Shown: positions 20,635 to 29,511 of the stretch, one piece after another
How the letters are laid out: every line of letters begins with the position of its first letter
How positions within the stretch are numbered: the stretch's first letter is position 1
Source: Rubrivivax sp. A210
GTDB taxonomy: Bacteria > Pseudomonadota > Gammaproteobacteria > Burkholderiales > Burkholderiaceae_C
Length of the DNA: 46,775 nucleotides
NCBI RefSeq assembly: GCF_904426505.1
Contig: NZ_CAJGBN010000017.1
Span: 1 to 46,775, forward strand
Direction of reading: 5' to 3'
The notes under the pieces: generated by a model
What the model was told of the DNA's origin: nothing
Database searches by the model: none
What the model saw: the letters and a program-made list of their open reading frames with translations, nothing else
Program-made: the position numbers and the translations under genes

Positions 20635-21711
20635 CTAGGCGGCTGGGTGACTGCGGGATTTCCCGTGAACGAAGGCCAGCAGGCGCTCGGCCAGGTCGGC
20701 GCCGCCGGCCTGATCGACGAGGCGCGAGCGCCAAGCCTGTACCGCGCCGGTCCAGCTTTGCAGGTTCGCGGCATCCGGAAGTTCGGGCAAGGTGGCGATG
20801 CCGTTCCAGCCCCGCCACCAGGCCGCCATCTCGGGTGGCGCCTGCATTTGCGCCAGCAAGGCTGCGATCTTGGCGGCATGGGCGCCGTCGTCCTGCGGAT
20901 AGGCCTGCCAGGCGAAGGCGGCGCCGGCCCAGGCAGCGCGCACCAGAGAGTCTTCGCCGCGGACGAAATTCAGCTCGCAGGCCCACAGCAGGCGGTCGAA
21001 GTCGTCCTGGGTCAGCCAGGGCAGGCGGGCGGTGCGCAGGCCGGGCGGCAGGTTCGCGTCGCTCACCTGCCGCTGCGCGTGGCCGGGCGTGAGCAGCAGC
21101 AGCGTCGGCGCCATCGCCAGTTGCTGCAGCAGCGCCGGAAGGTGGCTGTTGGCGTAGCAGAACAGGCTCACCAGCCGTTCACCGGGCTGCGCTTCGATAC
21201 CCAGGCGTGCCAACCATGCCTGGTGGTCGAAGGCGGCACGGCCCTCCAGCAGGTGGGCCTCGCGCAACAGGCCGCCGGTGGCCGCGGTGAAGCCGGGGAA
21301 AAAGAACCACTTCGTGAGGCCATTGCGCTGCGGCGAGGGCAGGCCGTGCGAGCGCTCGACATAGGGCTCGGCGCTGAGGTATTCGAGGTTGATCCACACC
21401 GCAGGCCGCGCCTGCTCGGCCATGCGCGCCACATGCGCTGCGGGCGGGTCGCAGCCGAAGGCCTCGACGACGACGTCGCCGACATCGTCCGGCCCCGGCC
21501 ACGGCATCACCTCGACGCCGGCCGCGCCCGCGGGCGCCATCCAGCCCAGCGGCGCCGCATCATCGATGATCAGGCGCACGCGCTGGCCCAGGGCGGCCAG
21601 GCGACGTGCCAGGCGCCAGCAGACGCCGGCGTCGCCGTAGTTGTCGATGACGCGGCAGAAGAGATCCCACTGCAGGGCTGGCGGCTCGACAGGGACGGCA
21701 GGGGCGGGCAT
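20635..21711 (-). CDS. earP: EF-P arginine 32 rhamnosyltransferase EarP
   Basis: Transfers rhamnose from dTDP-rhamnose to Arg32 of EF-P, activating it. 358 aa with GT-B-like organisation. The N-terminal [22 protein letters not shown] contains the catalytic-site Asp (DNYGD), and the C-terminal nucleotide-sugar-binding motif is [15 protein letters not shown] with its Glu. [21 protein letters not shown] is a further EarP block. ATG 21711 is chosen over an upstream extension because GATAAT sits exactly 6 nt before it and the extension overlaps the uvrC promoter region. Adjacent to efp on the same strand. Confidence 0.94.
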   Translation of the reverse strand: MPAPAVPVEPPALQWDLFCRVIDNYGDAGVCWRLARRLAALGQRVRLIIDDAAPLGWMAPAGAAGVEVMPWPGPDDVGDVVVEAFGCDPPAAHVARMAEQARPAVWINLEYLSAEPYVERSHGLPSPQRNGLTKWFFFPGFTAATGGLLREAHLLEGRAAFDHQAWLARLGIEAQPGERLVSLFCYANSHLPALLQQLAMAPTLLLLTPGHAQRQVSDANLPPGLRTARLPWLTQDDFDRLLWACELNFVRGEDSLVRAAWAGAAFAWQAYPQDDGAHAAKIAALLAQMQAPPEMAAWWRGWNGIATLPELPDAANLQSWTGAVQAWRSRLVDQAGGADLAERLLAFVHGKSRSHPAA

Positions 21712-21717
21712 CGCGGG

Positions 21718-21723
21718 ATTATC
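21718..21723 (-). promoter_or_regulatory. Putative -10 of leaderless earP promoter
   Basis: On the minus strand GATAAT is followed by CCCGCG and the earP ATG; no Shine-Dalgarno lies between. Confidence 0.45.
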
Positions 21724-21746
21724 GAAGGCGGTCAAAATCGCGCCCG

Positions 21747-23765
21747 ATGAGCAACAAGCAGGCAACGGACAAAGGCAAGGCGGACCCGGCGCCAGTCGAC
21801 CCCCAGGCCGCGGCGCGCGAACGCCTGCTCGCCGAGGTTGCGGCCCTGCCCGGCCTGCCCGGGGTGTACCGCTGGTTCGACGCCCAGGACGGCCTGCTCT
21901 ACGTGGGCAAGGCGCGCAACCTGAAGAAGCGCGTCTCGAGCTATCTGCACAAGGACCACGGCGGCACCCGCATCGGCCAGATGGTGGCGCGCATCGCGCG
22001 GCTCGAAACCACCGTGGTGCGCACCGAGGCCGAGGCGCTGCTGCTCGAGAACAACCTCATCAAGGCGCTGGCGCCGCGCTTCAACATCCTGTTCCGCGAC
22101 GACAAGAGCTACCCCTATCTCAAGATCGTCTCGCACCGCTACCCCAGCCTGGCCTATTTCCGCGGCGCGGTCGACCGCAAGCACCGCTACTTCGGCCCCT
22201 ATCCCAACGCTTGGGCTGTGAAGCAGACGATCCAGCTGATGCAGAAGGTGTTCCGCCTGCGCACCTGCGAGGACAGCGTCTTCGCCAACCGCTCGCGGCC
22301 TTGTCTGCTGTACCAGATCCAGCGTTGCTCGGGCCCTTGCGTGGGCCTCGTCAGCCCCGAGGACTACGCGCGTGATGTGCGCGATGCCGAGCGCTTTCTG
22401 CTTGGCGATCCGCATGAGGTGGTGAGCGACCTGCAGGCGCAGATGATGGCTCACGCCGAGGCGCTGGAGTTCGAGCGCGCGGCGGCGCTGCGCGACCGCA
22501 TTGGTTCGCTGTCCAACGTGCTGCACCAGCAGAGCGTCGAGGCCAGCAGCTTTTCCTCGGCCGAGAAGGACGTCGACATCCTGGCCGTCAAGGTGGCCGG
22601 CGGGCGCGCCTGCGTCAACCTGGCCATGGTACGCGGCAGCCGCCACCTGGGCGACCGCGCCTACTTTCCCACCCATGTCGACGAAGGCGCGGCGCTGGGC
22701 TCCCGCCCTACCGACGAGGATGGCGATGACGAAGCCGCCGACCCTGTGCGCGGGCCCGAGGTGGCGGTGCTCGAGGCCTTCATCGCCCAGCACTACATCG
22801 GCCAGCCGGTGCCGCCGCAGTTGGTGACCAGCCATGCCGTCGACGAGGCCCTGCTCGCAGCCCTGGGCGAGGCCGCCGGCGTGCGCGTGCGCGCCCAGCA
22901 CCAGCCGCGCGAGCAGCGGCGCATCTGGCTCGAGATGTGCGCCAAGGGTGCCGAACTGGCGCTGGCGCGGCTGCTGGCCGAAGAAGGCTCGGCGCAGGCG
23001 CGCACGCGCGCCCTCGTCGACGCGCTGGAACTCGACGTGGCCGACACCGCGCAGCTGCGCATCGAGTGCTTCGACATCAGCCACACGGCGGGTGAGGCGA
23101 CCCAGGCCTCCTGCGTGGTGTTCGAGAACAACCAGATGCAGAGCGCGCAGTACCGCCGCTTCAACATCGAGGGCGTCACTGGCGGCGACGACTACGCCGC
23201 GATGCGCCAGGTGCTGACCCGGCGCTATGCGCGCCTGGCCGAGGCCGTGGCCGCCGGCAAGGCCGAAGCCCCAGAAGCCGTGGAGTCCGCACCCGCGTCG
23301 CGCAAGGGCCTGGCCCGCCTGCCCGACCTGGTGCTGGTGGACGGCGGCCGCGGCCAGGTGTCGATGGCGCGCGAGGTCTTCCAGGAACTGGGTCTGGACA
23401 TCGCCCTGATTGCCGGCGTCGAGAAGGGCGAAGGGCGCAAGGTCGGCCTCGAGGAGCTGGTCTTCGCCGATGGCCGGCCCAAGGTGGCGCTGGGCCATGA
23501 CTCGGCGGCGCTGATGCTGGTGGCGCAGATCCGCGACGAGGCCCACCGCTTCGCCATCACCGGCATGCGCGCCCGCCGCGCCAGCGTGCGCACCGGCGGC
23601 AGCAAGCTCGAGGACATTCCCGGCGTCGGCCCGCGCAAGCGGGCGCGCCTGCTGCAGCGCTTTGGCGGACTGCGCGGCGTGGCCAACGCCGGCGTCGAGG
23701 ACTTGTCCAGCGTCGAAGGCATATCCAGGGACCTGGCCGAGGAGATCTACCGTGTACTGCATTGA
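21747..23765 (+). CDS. uvrC: Excinuclease ABC subunit C
   Basis: Makes the two incisions around DNA lesions in UvrABC nucleotide excision repair. 672 aa with domains in order: GIY-YIG nuclease (GVYRWFDA ... [12 protein letters not shown]), Cys-rich region (RTCEDS ... QRCSGPC, likely metal-binding), UVR motif for UvrB contact ([15 protein letters not shown]), RNase H-like 5' nuclease ([25 protein letters not shown]) and C-terminal helix-hairpin-helix pair ([15 protein letters not shown]). ATG 21747 lies 35 bp from the divergent earP start. CAAAAT is found 8 nt upstream. The 3' end overlaps the next gene by 14 nt. Confidence 0.96.
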   Translation: MSNKQATDKGKADPAPVDPQAAARERLLAEVAALPGLPGVYRWFDAQDGLLYVGKARNLKKRVSSYLHKDHGGTRIGQMVARIARLETTVVRTEAEALLLENNLIKALAPRFNILFRDDKSYPYLKIVSHRYPSLAYFRGAVDRKHRYFGPYPNAWAVKQTIQLMQKVFRLRTCEDSVFANRSRPCLLYQIQRCSGPCVGLVSPEDYARDVRDAERFLLGDPHEVVSDLQAQMMAHAEALEFERAAALRDRIGSLSNVLHQQSVEASSFSSAEKDVDILAVKVAGGRACVNLAMVRGSRHLGDRAYFPTHVDEGAALGSRPTDEDGDDEAADPVRGPEVAVLEAFIAQHYIGQPVPPQLVTSHAVDEALLAALGEAAGVRVRAQHQPREQRRIWLEMCAKGAELALARLLAEEGSAQARTRALVDALELDVADTAQLRIECFDISHTAGEATQASCVVFENNQMQSAQYRRFNIEGVTGGDDYAAMRQVLTRRYARLAEAVAAGKAEAPEAVESAPASRKGLARLPDLVLVDGGRGQVSMAREVFQELGLDIALIAGVEKGEGRKVGLEELVFADGRPKVALGHDSAALMLVAQIRDEAHRFAITGMRARRASVRTGGSKLEDIPGVGPRKRARLLQRFGGLRGVANAGVEDLSSVEGISRDLAEEIYRVLH

Positions 23766-24387
23766 CGATTCGACGCCCCGGAGCCGGTTGCGAGGCCGCA
23801 CCACGCACGCTGCCTGGCTTGCCGCCGCGGGGGGCGCACTGGTGCTGCTGGGCGCTTGCGCCACGGCGCCCGCACCCGCGCCCAAGCCCGCCCCGGCGCC
23901 TGCCACCGCGCCGGCCCCCGCCGCGCCGCCTTCCACAGCACGCGCTCCGGCTCCTGCCGCAGTGACACCGGCTCCGGCGCCAGCCGCCCAGGCCGCAGCC
24001 GCCGGCAGCAAGAAGCCGGGCTCGCCCCGCTACGTGACGCTGGGCGCGCCGCCCACGCCGCGCAACACCGACGACCTGCGCCTGCAGATGGCGCTGCGCC
24101 TGGTGGCGGCCCACCCCGACACCAGCTACACCGCACGCGCGCCCGACCGCCTGCTGGCCATCCCCGTGCTCGAGGTCGAGCTCAACGCCGACGGCAGCGT
24201 GCGCAGCATCAACGTGCTGCGCAAGCCCACCACCGGCAACGAGGCCACGGCGCTGGCCATCGCCGCGGTGCGCCGCGCCGCGCCCTATGGCGATGTCTCC
24301 AGGCTGCCCAAGCCCTGGAAGGTGGTCGAGACCTTTCTCTTCGACGACGACCTGCGCTTCAAGCCGCGCACCCTCGACCGCAACTGA
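23752..24387 (+). CDS. Lipoprotein with Pro/Ala-rich linker and TonB C-terminal-like domain
   Basis: 211 aa. The GTG start is supported by GGAG 7 nt upstream, inside the end of uvrC. The N-terminus is basic, then a hydrophobic stretch ends in the lipobox LLGAC, so it is a predicted lipoprotein. About 55 residues of Ala-Pro repeats follow ([21 protein letters not shown]), a typical periplasm-spanning linker. The C-terminal about 100 residues ([21 protein letters not shown], then [15 protein letters not shown]) match the TonB_C/energy-transducer fold. True TonB has a membrane helix, not a lipid anchor, so energy transduction is doubtful. Role unknown; perhaps envelope or cell-wall binding. Confidence 0.75.
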   Translation: MYCIDDSTPRSRLRGRTTHAAWLAAAGGALVLLGACATAPAPAPKPAPAPATAPAPAAPPSTARAPAPAAVTPAPAPAAQAAAAGSKKPGSPRYVTLGAPPTPRNTDDLRLQMALRLVAAHPDTSYTARAPDRLLAIPVLEVELNADGSVRSINVLRKPTTGNEATALAIAAVRRAAPYGDVSRLPKPWKVVETFLFDDDLRFKPRTLDRN

Positions 24388-24435
24388 GGCGGGCGAGAAA
24401 TCCGCGCCACCGCGGCGCGGTGCTCGCCGCTTGGG

Positions 24436-24441
24436 CACAAT
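24436..24441 (+). promoter_or_regulatory. Putative -10 of leaderless pgsA promoter
   Basis: CACAAT is followed by CCGCCG and the pgsA ATG at 24448. The layout is identical to the other leaderless candidates. Confidence 0.45.
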
Positions 24442-24447
24442 CCGCCG

Positions 24448-25014
24448 ATGTTCCTCACCATCCCGACGATCCTGACCTGGGCGCGCATCGCCGCGATTCC
24501 GCTCATCGTGGGCGTGTACTACCTGGGCTGGAGCGATGCCACCAAGAACCTGGTGGCGACGGCGATGTTCGTGCTTTTCGCGGCCACCGACTGGCTCGAC
24601 GGCTGGCTGGCGCGGCGCCTCAACCAGACTTCGTCCTTCGGCGCCTTTCTCGACCCGGTGGCCGACAAGTTCCTCATCTGCGCCTCGCTGCTGGTGCTGC
24701 TCGAGCACGGCCGCGTCGACGCGCTGGTGGCGCTCATCATCATCGGGCGCGAGATCGCGATCTCGGCGCTGCGCGAATGGATGGCCCACATCGGCGCCTC
24801 GCGCAGCGTGGCCGTCCACATGATCGGCAAGCTCAAGACGGTGGCGCAGATGGTGGCCATCCCCTTCCTGCTCTACGACGGCCATCTCTTCGGCGTGCTC
24901 GACACCCACCTCTGGGGCACGGTGCTGGTCTATGTGGCGGCGGTGCTGACGGTGTGGTCGATGATCTACTACCTGCGTCGCGCCATACCCGAGATCAAGG
25001 CCCGCGCCCAATGA
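24448..25014 (+). CDS. pgsA: CDP-diacylglycerol-glycerol-3-phosphate 3-phosphatidyltransferase
   Basis: Commits CDP-diacylglycerol to phosphatidylglycerol synthesis in the inner membrane. 188 aa, several membrane helices (IPTILTWARIAAIPLIVGVYY at the start). The CDP-alcohol phosphotransferase signature D-x2-D-G-x2-A-R-x8-G-x3-D-x3-D is complete in DWLDGWLARRLNQ and the following FGAFLDPVADK. Its stop overlaps the start of the transporter gene by 4 nt (ATGA), so the two are coupled. uvrC-pgsA order is common in proteobacteria. Confidence 0.95.
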   Translation: MFLTIPTILTWARIAAIPLIVGVYYLGWSDATKNLVATAMFVLFAATDWLDGWLARRLNQTSSFGAFLDPVADKFLICASLLVLLEHGRVDALVALIIIGREIAISALREWMAHIGASRSVAVHMIGKLKTVAQMVAIPFLLYDGHLFGVLDTHLWGTVLVYVAAVLTVWSMIYYLRRAIPEIKARAQ

Positions 25015-25916
25015 CGGGCGCCGGCGGCGGCGCGGCCCTGCCGCTGCGCGCCATGCCCGCGGTCTTCGTGCTGATCTGGAGCACCGGCTTCGTGGTCGCG
25101 CGCTACGGCATGCCGCACGCGCCGCCGCTCACCTTCCTGAGCTGGCGCTATGCGCTGTCCATCGCCGCCTTCGGGGTCTGGATAGCCCTGGCCCGCGCCA
25201 CCTGGCCGCAGGGGCGGCGGCAATGGGGCCATCTGGCCGTCACCGGCATGCTGATGCACGGTGGCTACCTGGGTGGCGTCTGGGTGGCGGTGAAGCTGGG
25301 CCTGGGCGCCGGGCTCACCGCCCTGGTGGTGGGGCTGCAGCCGCTGATCACGGCGCTGTGGATCAGCGCCCGCGGCCATGCCCACCATGTCTCGCGCACG
25401 CAGTGGCTGGGCCTGGTGCTGGGCCTGGCCGGCCTGGTGCTGGTGGTCTGGCACAAGCTGGGCGTGGGCGAGGCCGCGCCGCTCACCATCGCCTGCGCGC
25501 TGTTCGCGCTGGCCAGCATCACCGCCGGCACGCTGTACCAGAAGCGCTGGGTGGCGCGCTGCGACGTGCGCACCGCCAACACGGTGCAGCTGCTGGCGGC
25601 CCTGGCGATCACGCTGCCGCTGTCGCTGTTCGAAAGCGGCGGCATGGTCTGGCACCCGCAATTGATCGGTGCCCTGGCCTGGTCGGTGCTGGTGCTCACG
25701 CTGGGTGGCAGTTCGCTGCTCTACATGCTCATCCAGCGCGGCGCCGCCACCGCGGTGACCAGCCTGATGTACCTGGTGCCGCCTTGCACCGCGCTCTTCG
25801 CCTGGATGCTGTTCGGCGAGACCCTCGGTGCCGCCGTGCTCACCGGCCTGGTGCTGGCCGCCGCCGGCGTGGCACTGGTGGTGCGCGCCGCCCAGCCCGC
25901 GAGTCGGCCGTCCTGA
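25011..25916 (+). CDS. EamA/DMT-family transporter
   Basis: Inner-membrane drug/metabolite exporter-type protein of 301 aa with about ten hydrophobic helices in two EamA repeats (about 15-140 and 155-295). The first helix contains FVLIWSTGFVVARYG, a common DMT opening, and the second repeat ends with LFGETLGAAVLTGLVLAAAGVALV. It is translationally coupled to pgsA (ATGA). Substrate unknown. Confidence 0.9.
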   Translation: MTGAGGGAALPLRAMPAVFVLIWSTGFVVARYGMPHAPPLTFLSWRYALSIAAFGVWIALARATWPQGRRQWGHLAVTGMLMHGGYLGGVWVAVKLGLGAGLTALVVGLQPLITALWISARGHAHHVSRTQWLGLVLGLAGLVLVVWHKLGVGEAAPLTIACALFALASITAGTLYQKRWVARCDVRTANTVQLLAALAITLPLSLFESGGMVWHPQLIGALAWSVLVLTLGGSSLLYMLIQRGAATAVTSLMYLVPPCTALFAWMLFGETLGAAVLTGLVLAAAGVALVVRAAQPASRPS

Positions 25917-26031
25917 TCAGGTGCGCCCGGCGTCGACTTCGGTCCGGAGGTTCCGCCGTGCAGACACCACCCTTGAGGGGGTGTCCGGCTACAGGTAAGC
26001 GCAGCAGTTGCGCCTAGAATCCGTGCTCCGC

Positions 26032-26061
26032 TTGACACCGCTTCGGCCCCGGGGATTTAAT
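26032..26061 (+). promoter_or_regulatory. Sigma-70 promoter of hupB
   Basis: TTGACA (26032-26037) and TTTAAT (26056-26061) are separated by 18 bp; the predicted start lies about 90 nt before the hupB GTG. This is one of the strongest promoter matches in the window, in line with an abundant nucleoid protein. Confidence 0.65.
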
Positions 26062-26159
26062 GGTTCAGACCCCCTGGCGGCCCCCTGCGAGCCAGGCCGC
26101 CGGGCAAGCTGATATCCATACCGAGACAAATTCGAGACATACCCAGAGGGACGTGCGAC

Positions 26160-26429
26160 GTGAACAAGAGTGAACTGATCGAACACATTGCCAGGCAGGC
26201 CGACATCTCCAAGGCCGCTGCCGGTCGTTCGCTCGAGGCCATCATCGGCGCCGTGAAGGTCACGCTCAAGAAGGGCGGCAGCGTCACCATTACCGGCTTC
26301 GGAACCTTCACCGCGCCCAAGCGCGCCGCCCGCACCGGCCGCAATCCGCGCACCGGCGACGCCATCAAGATCAAGGCCGCCAAGGTGCCCAAGTTCCGCC
26401 CCGGCAAGGGACTGCGCGACGCCATGTGA
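26160..26429 (+). CDS. hupB: DNA-binding protein HU
   Basis: Nucleoid-associated histone-like protein that bends and compacts DNA as a dimer. 89 aa of standard HU length: [11 protein letters not shown] start, the beta-arm region [28 protein letters not shown] with the conserved Pro-containing tip, and C-terminal [13 protein letters not shown]. The start is GTG 26160, giving the canonical N-terminus, with CAGAGGGA upstream. tRNA-Val starts only 9 nt after the stop codon. The gene usually found upstream, lon, is not present in the window. Confidence 0.96.
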   Translation: MNKSELIEHIARQADISKAAAGRSLEAIIGAVKVTLKKGGSVTITGFGTFTAPKRAARTGRNPRTGDAIKIKAAKVPKFRPGKGLRDAM

Positions 26430-26438
26430 TTTCCGACC

Positions 26439-26514
26439 GGGTGCTTAGCTCAGCCGGTAGAGCGGCGCCCTTACAAGGCGTAGGTCGGCGGTTCGAACCC
26501 GTCAGCACCCACCA
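26439..26514 (+). tRNA. tRNA-Val (anticodon TAC)
   Basis: Cloverleaf read by eye: acceptor GGGTGCT pairs with AGCACCC, D-arm region AGCTCAGCCGGTAGAGC, anticodon loop CTTACAA giving anticodon TAC, T-arm GGCGG-TTCGAAC-CCGTC, discriminator A and an encoded CCA (26512-26514). 76 nt including CCA. Confidence 0.96.
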
Positions 26515-26521
26515 CGTCGGA

Positions 26522-26527
26522 TAGAAT
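26522..26527 (+). promoter_or_regulatory. -10-like TAGAAT after tRNA-Val
   Basis: TAGAAT just downstream of the tRNA. Initiation about 7 nt later would give a transcript of about 88 nt ending at the terminator at 26599-26622, or would drive ppiD. The -35 is weak. Confidence 0.3.
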
Positions 26528-26598
26528 GCGCGGCCCGCTGCGGCTGCACGCGCGGGTGCCGCGCGGCAGGCGGTCCTGGCAGGGCCGCTCCATCATCC

Positions 26599-26622
26599 AG
26601 GCGAACCGCGGTTCGCCTTTTT
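26599..26622 (+). terminator. Intrinsic terminator after hupB-tRNA-Val
   Basis: Perfect stem AGGCGAAC-CGCG-GTTCGCCT followed by a T run (26618-26622). It separates hupB/tRNA-Val from ppiD, or acts as a leader attenuator for ppiD. Confidence 0.8.
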
Positions 26623-26710
26623 GTTGGCCGCTGGCACCGCCACTTGTGCGCCCTGCAGCCCGCGACAGCGCTGGCGGCTGCTTCCGTCACGTCCTCCCCG
26701 AGGTATTTCG

Positions 26711-28624
26711 ATGTTCGATTTCGTCCGCGACCACACCCGGTGGGTGCTCGGCTTCATGCTGTTGCTGATCATCCCGTCGTTCGTCTTTTTCGGGGTGCAG
26801 GGCTATACGCGCTTCACGGGCGCCGAGAACGCCACCGTGGCCAAGGTGGACGGCCGCACCATCACCCGTGCCGAATGGGATTCGGCCCACGACCGCACGG
26901 TCGACCGCGCACGCCGCCAGCAGCCGGGCCTGGACACCGCGGTGCTCAACACGCCGCAGGCGCGCCGCGACACGCTGGAGGGCCTGGTGCGTGATCGCGT
27001 GCTGCTGGCCGCCGCCCAAGCCATGCACCTGACGCCCAGCGACGCCCGTCTGCAGCGCCTCTTCGTCACCGACCCGCAGTTCGCCGGCATGCGCAACCCC
27101 GATGGCAGCGTCAACCGCGAGTTGCTCGCCGCCCAGGGCATGAATTCCGAGATGTTCGCCGCCCAATTGCGCCAGGAGTTCGCGGTGCAGCAGGTGGTGT
27201 CGGGTGTGCTGCGCACCTCGTTCGCGACCCCGGGCGTGGCGCTGGCCGGGCTCGACCCGCTGCTGCAGAAGCGCGAGCTGCAGTGGCAGCGCTTCGACCC
27301 GGCCGCCTACCGCGCCCGCGTCAACCCGAGCGACGCCGATCTCGAGGCCTACTACAAGAAGAATGAGGCCCGCTTCAAGGCCGCCGAGTCGGCCCAGATC
27401 GAGTACGTGATGCTCGACCTCGACACCATCGCCAAGGGCCTCAAGCTCTCCGATGCCGACCTCAAGAAGTTCTACGACGACAACGCCGCGCGCTTCACCG
27501 CGCCGCCCGAGCGTCGCGCCAGCCACATCCTGATCAAGGCCGACAAGGCCGCACCCGAGGCCGAGCGCAAGAAGGCGCGCGAACGCGCCGAAGCGCTGCT
27601 GGCCGAGGCACGCAAGACGCCCGCCGCCTTTGCCGATCTGGCACGCAAGAACTCGCAGGACACGGCCTCGGCCACCCAGGGCGGCGATCTCGACTTCTTC
27701 GGCCGTGGCGCCATGGTCAAGGCCTTCGAGGACGCCGCCTTCGCGCTCGAGCCGGGCAAGATCAGTGACATCGTCGAGACCGATTTCGGCTACCACGTCA
27801 TCATGGTCACGGCTGCGCGTGGCGGCAATGCCAGGCCCTTTGCCGAGGCGCGCGGTGAGATCGAGCTCGAGTTGCTCAAGACGACGGCGCAGCGGCGCTG
27901 GCCCGAACTGGCCGAGCAGTTCACCAACACCGTCTACGAGCAATCCGACAGCCTGCAGCCGGTGATCGACAAGCTCAAGCTCGAGAAGCGCACCGCCACC
28001 GTGCGTCGCACGGCCCAGCCCGGCGAGGCCGGCCCGCTGGCTTCGCCCAAGCTGCTCGATGCCATCTTCGCCAAGGACACCATCACCAACAAGCGCAACA
28101 CCGATGCGGTGGAGACCGGCACCAACCGGCTCGTCTCGGCGCGCGTGCTGCAGCACACGCCGGCGCGCACGCTGGCGCTGGCTGAAGTCAAGGAGGCCGT
28201 GCGCGAGCGCGTCGCTGGCGAGCAGGCGGCGGCGCTGGCGCGCACCGAAGGCCAGGCCCGTCTGGCCGAGGCGCAGAAGGATGCCGCCCTCGCCCTGCCC
28301 ACCGCGGCCGTGGTTTCGCGCCTGCAGGCGCCCGGCGTGCCGCGTGCGGTGGTCGAGGCCGCGATGCGTGCCGATGCCGCCAAGCTGCCCGTGGCCGCAG
28401 GCGTCGACCTCGGCCCCGAAGGCTATGCCGTGTTGCGCGTGACCAAGGTGCTGCCGCTGGACGATGCCCAGGCCAACGACGCTGGCCTGCGCGGCCAGTA
28501 CACCCAGGCCTGGGCCATGGCCGAGGGCGACGCCTACCTGAAGGCGCTCAAGAAGCGCTTCAAGGCCGAGATCAAGGCCGAGGCCGATGCGCCCGCCGAG
28601 AGCGCCTCGGCGCCGGTGCGCTGA
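26711..28624 (+). CDS. ppiD: Peptidyl-prolyl cis-trans isomerase / chaperone PpiD
   Basis: Inner-membrane-anchored periplasmic folding factor for exported proteins, 637 aa. A short cytoplasmic N-terminus and one membrane helix (WVLGFMLLLIIPSFVFFGV, about 11-29) are followed by a SurA_N-like chaperone region (about 30-250), a parvulin domain (about 265-365: RRASHILIK, QGGDLDFFGRGAMVKAFEDA, DFGYHVIMV) and a C-terminal chaperone domain. ATG 26711 has GAGG about 7 nt upstream. hupB-ppiD adjacency is classical; here a tRNA and a terminator intervene. Confidence 0.95.
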   Translation: MFDFVRDHTRWVLGFMLLLIIPSFVFFGVQGYTRFTGAENATVAKVDGRTITRAEWDSAHDRTVDRARRQQPGLDTAVLNTPQARRDTLEGLVRDRVLLAAAQAMHLTPSDARLQRLFVTDPQFAGMRNPDGSVNRELLAAQGMNSEMFAAQLRQEFAVQQVVSGVLRTSFATPGVALAGLDPLLQKRELQWQRFDPAAYRARVNPSDADLEAYYKKNEARFKAAESAQIEYVMLDLDTIAKGLKLSDADLKKFYDDNAARFTAPPERRASHILIKADKAAPEAERKKARERAEALLAEARKTPAAFADLARKNSQDTASATQGGDLDFFGRGAMVKAFEDAAFALEPGKISDIVETDFGYHVIMVTAARGGNARPFAEARGEIELELLKTTAQRRWPELAEQFTNTVYEQSDSLQPVIDKLKLEKRTATVRRTAQPGEAGPLASPKLLDAIFAKDTITNKRNTDAVETGTNRLVSARVLQHTPARTLALAEVKEAVRERVAGEQAAALARTEGQARLAEAQKDAALALPTAAVVSRLQAPGVPRAVVEAAMRADAAKLPVAAGVDLGPEGYAVLRVTKVLPLDDAQANDAGLRGQYTQAWAMAEGDAYLKALKKRFKAEIKAEADAPAESASAPVR

Positions 28625-28635
28625 GCGGAGTTCGC

Positions 28636-28641
28636 TATAAT
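28636..28641 (+). promoter_or_regulatory. -10 element of tRNA-His promoter
   Basis: A perfect TATAAT 12 nt before the tRNA-His 5' end, just after the ppiD stop; the predicted leader is about 5 nt. No convincing -35. Confidence 0.5.
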
Positions 28642-28653
28642 TCGCAGTTCGGT

Positions 28654-28730
28654 GGTGGCTGTAGCTCAGTTGGTAGAGTCCCAGATTGTGATTCTGGTCG
28701 TCGTGGGTTCGAGTCCCATCAGCCACCCCA
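28654..28730 (+). tRNA. tRNA-His (anticodon GTG)
   Basis: Acceptor GTGGCTG pairs with CAGCCAC, plus the extra G-1 (28654) opposite discriminator C73 that is specific to tRNA-His. D-arm TAGCTCAGTTGGTAGAG, anticodon loop TTGTGAT with GTG, T-arm GTGGG-TTCGAGT-CCCAT, encoded CCA at 28728-28730. Confidence 0.96.
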
Positions 28731-28745
28731 AGACGCAGCATTGAA

Positions 28746-28777
28746 ATCAAGGCCCTCAGGGGCCTTGATTGCTTTTT
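28746..28777 (+). terminator. Intrinsic terminator after tRNA-His
   Basis: A perfect 10-bp stem ATCAAGGCCC-TCAG-GGGCCTTGAT is followed by TGCTTTTTGG. It closes the ppiD-tRNA-His unit. Confidence 0.85.
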
Positions 28778-28825
28778 GGGGCCGTCGCGGCAGCAATGCC
28801 GCCAGCATCTTGCCGGCGCGGTGGT

Positions 28826-29311
28826 TCAGGGTGGCTGCTGCGCAGGGGCCAGCGGCGCCCACGTCAGGACGCCACCGTCGGCCATGAGTGTGAGGTGCAG
28901 CCGGCCCTCGAGCAGCAGGTAGCTGCGCACATAGGGCAGGGCCTGCGCCAGACGCGGCTCCAGTGAGGGCGGCGCACACATCGCACGGGTCGATGCCAGA
29001 GGCCCCAGGACGAGGTTGCCCGAGAGGCGGCCCGGCGTGTCGCCTGGGGCCGGGCTGGCCTGCCAGCTGGCGCTGCCGCGGTTGCAGTCCAGGCCCAGGC
29101 GGGCCTGGCCGTCGGCGCCGAACGACAAGGTGTAGCGCGCCGGTTCGGCCGGTCGTGCCGTGGGCTGTTCGTCCGACATCGACTCGATGGCCAGCAGCTG
29201 CCATCGTGTCCCCGCCAGCGGCGAGGCCGGTGCCAGCGGCGCCGGGTGCGTGGCGCAACCGGCCAGCCACGGCCATGCCATGAGAAGCATCAGCGCGCAA
29301 AGCGGTTTCAT
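28826..29311 (-). CDS. META domain-containing lipoprotein (HslJ-like)
   Basis: 161-aa predicted lipoprotein: MKPLCALMLLMAWPWLAGC gives a signal peptide with lipobox LAGC. The META/DUF306 domain starts with PLAGTRWQLLAIES and contains LDCNRGSASW and the characteristic TRAMCAPPSLE. HslJ/META proteins are linked to heat-shock or antibiotic-stress phenotypes in other bacteria; the molecular function is not known. The gene is alone on this strand, divergent from the channel gene. Confidence 0.88.
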   Translation of the reverse strand: MKPLCALMLLMAWPWLAGCATHPAPLAPASPLAGTRWQLLAIESMSDEQPTARPAEPARYTLSFGADGQARLGLDCNRGSASWQASPAPGDTPGRLSGNLVLGPLASTRAMCAPPSLEPRLAQALPYVRSYLLLEGRLHLTLMADGGVLTWAPLAPAQQPP

Positions 29312-29511
29312 GGCACCAGCTTACTGCAGCCCAAAGGTCGGAGGCCGCCTGCACGCGGCGTGGGCACTTCGGCCGCACCCGGGGCCTTGCCGTGGCACAT
29401 GACCGTATCATCGTTGCACCGCATGTGCCGAAGTGGCTGGCGCCCCTCAAGGGTCGGCCAGCCGCCATGTGGACAAGGGCAGACGACCCATCAACCCCGG
29501 GGAGGCGCTTG

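Noticed and set aside
21732..24011. 759-codon minus-strand frame opposite uvrC
   Set aside because: Shadow of uvrC; no domain pattern and skewed composition.
23856..25916. A long frame that would fuse the TonB-like gene region, pgsA and the transporter
   Set aside because: Only the part after 25011 is protein-like; the earlier part is an out-of-frame shadow. The transporter starts at 25011.
26430..26438. Possible lon protease gene near hupB
   Set aside because: lon usually lies next to hupB, but no AAA/Lon sequence is in the window; upstream genes are pgsA and an EamA transporter.
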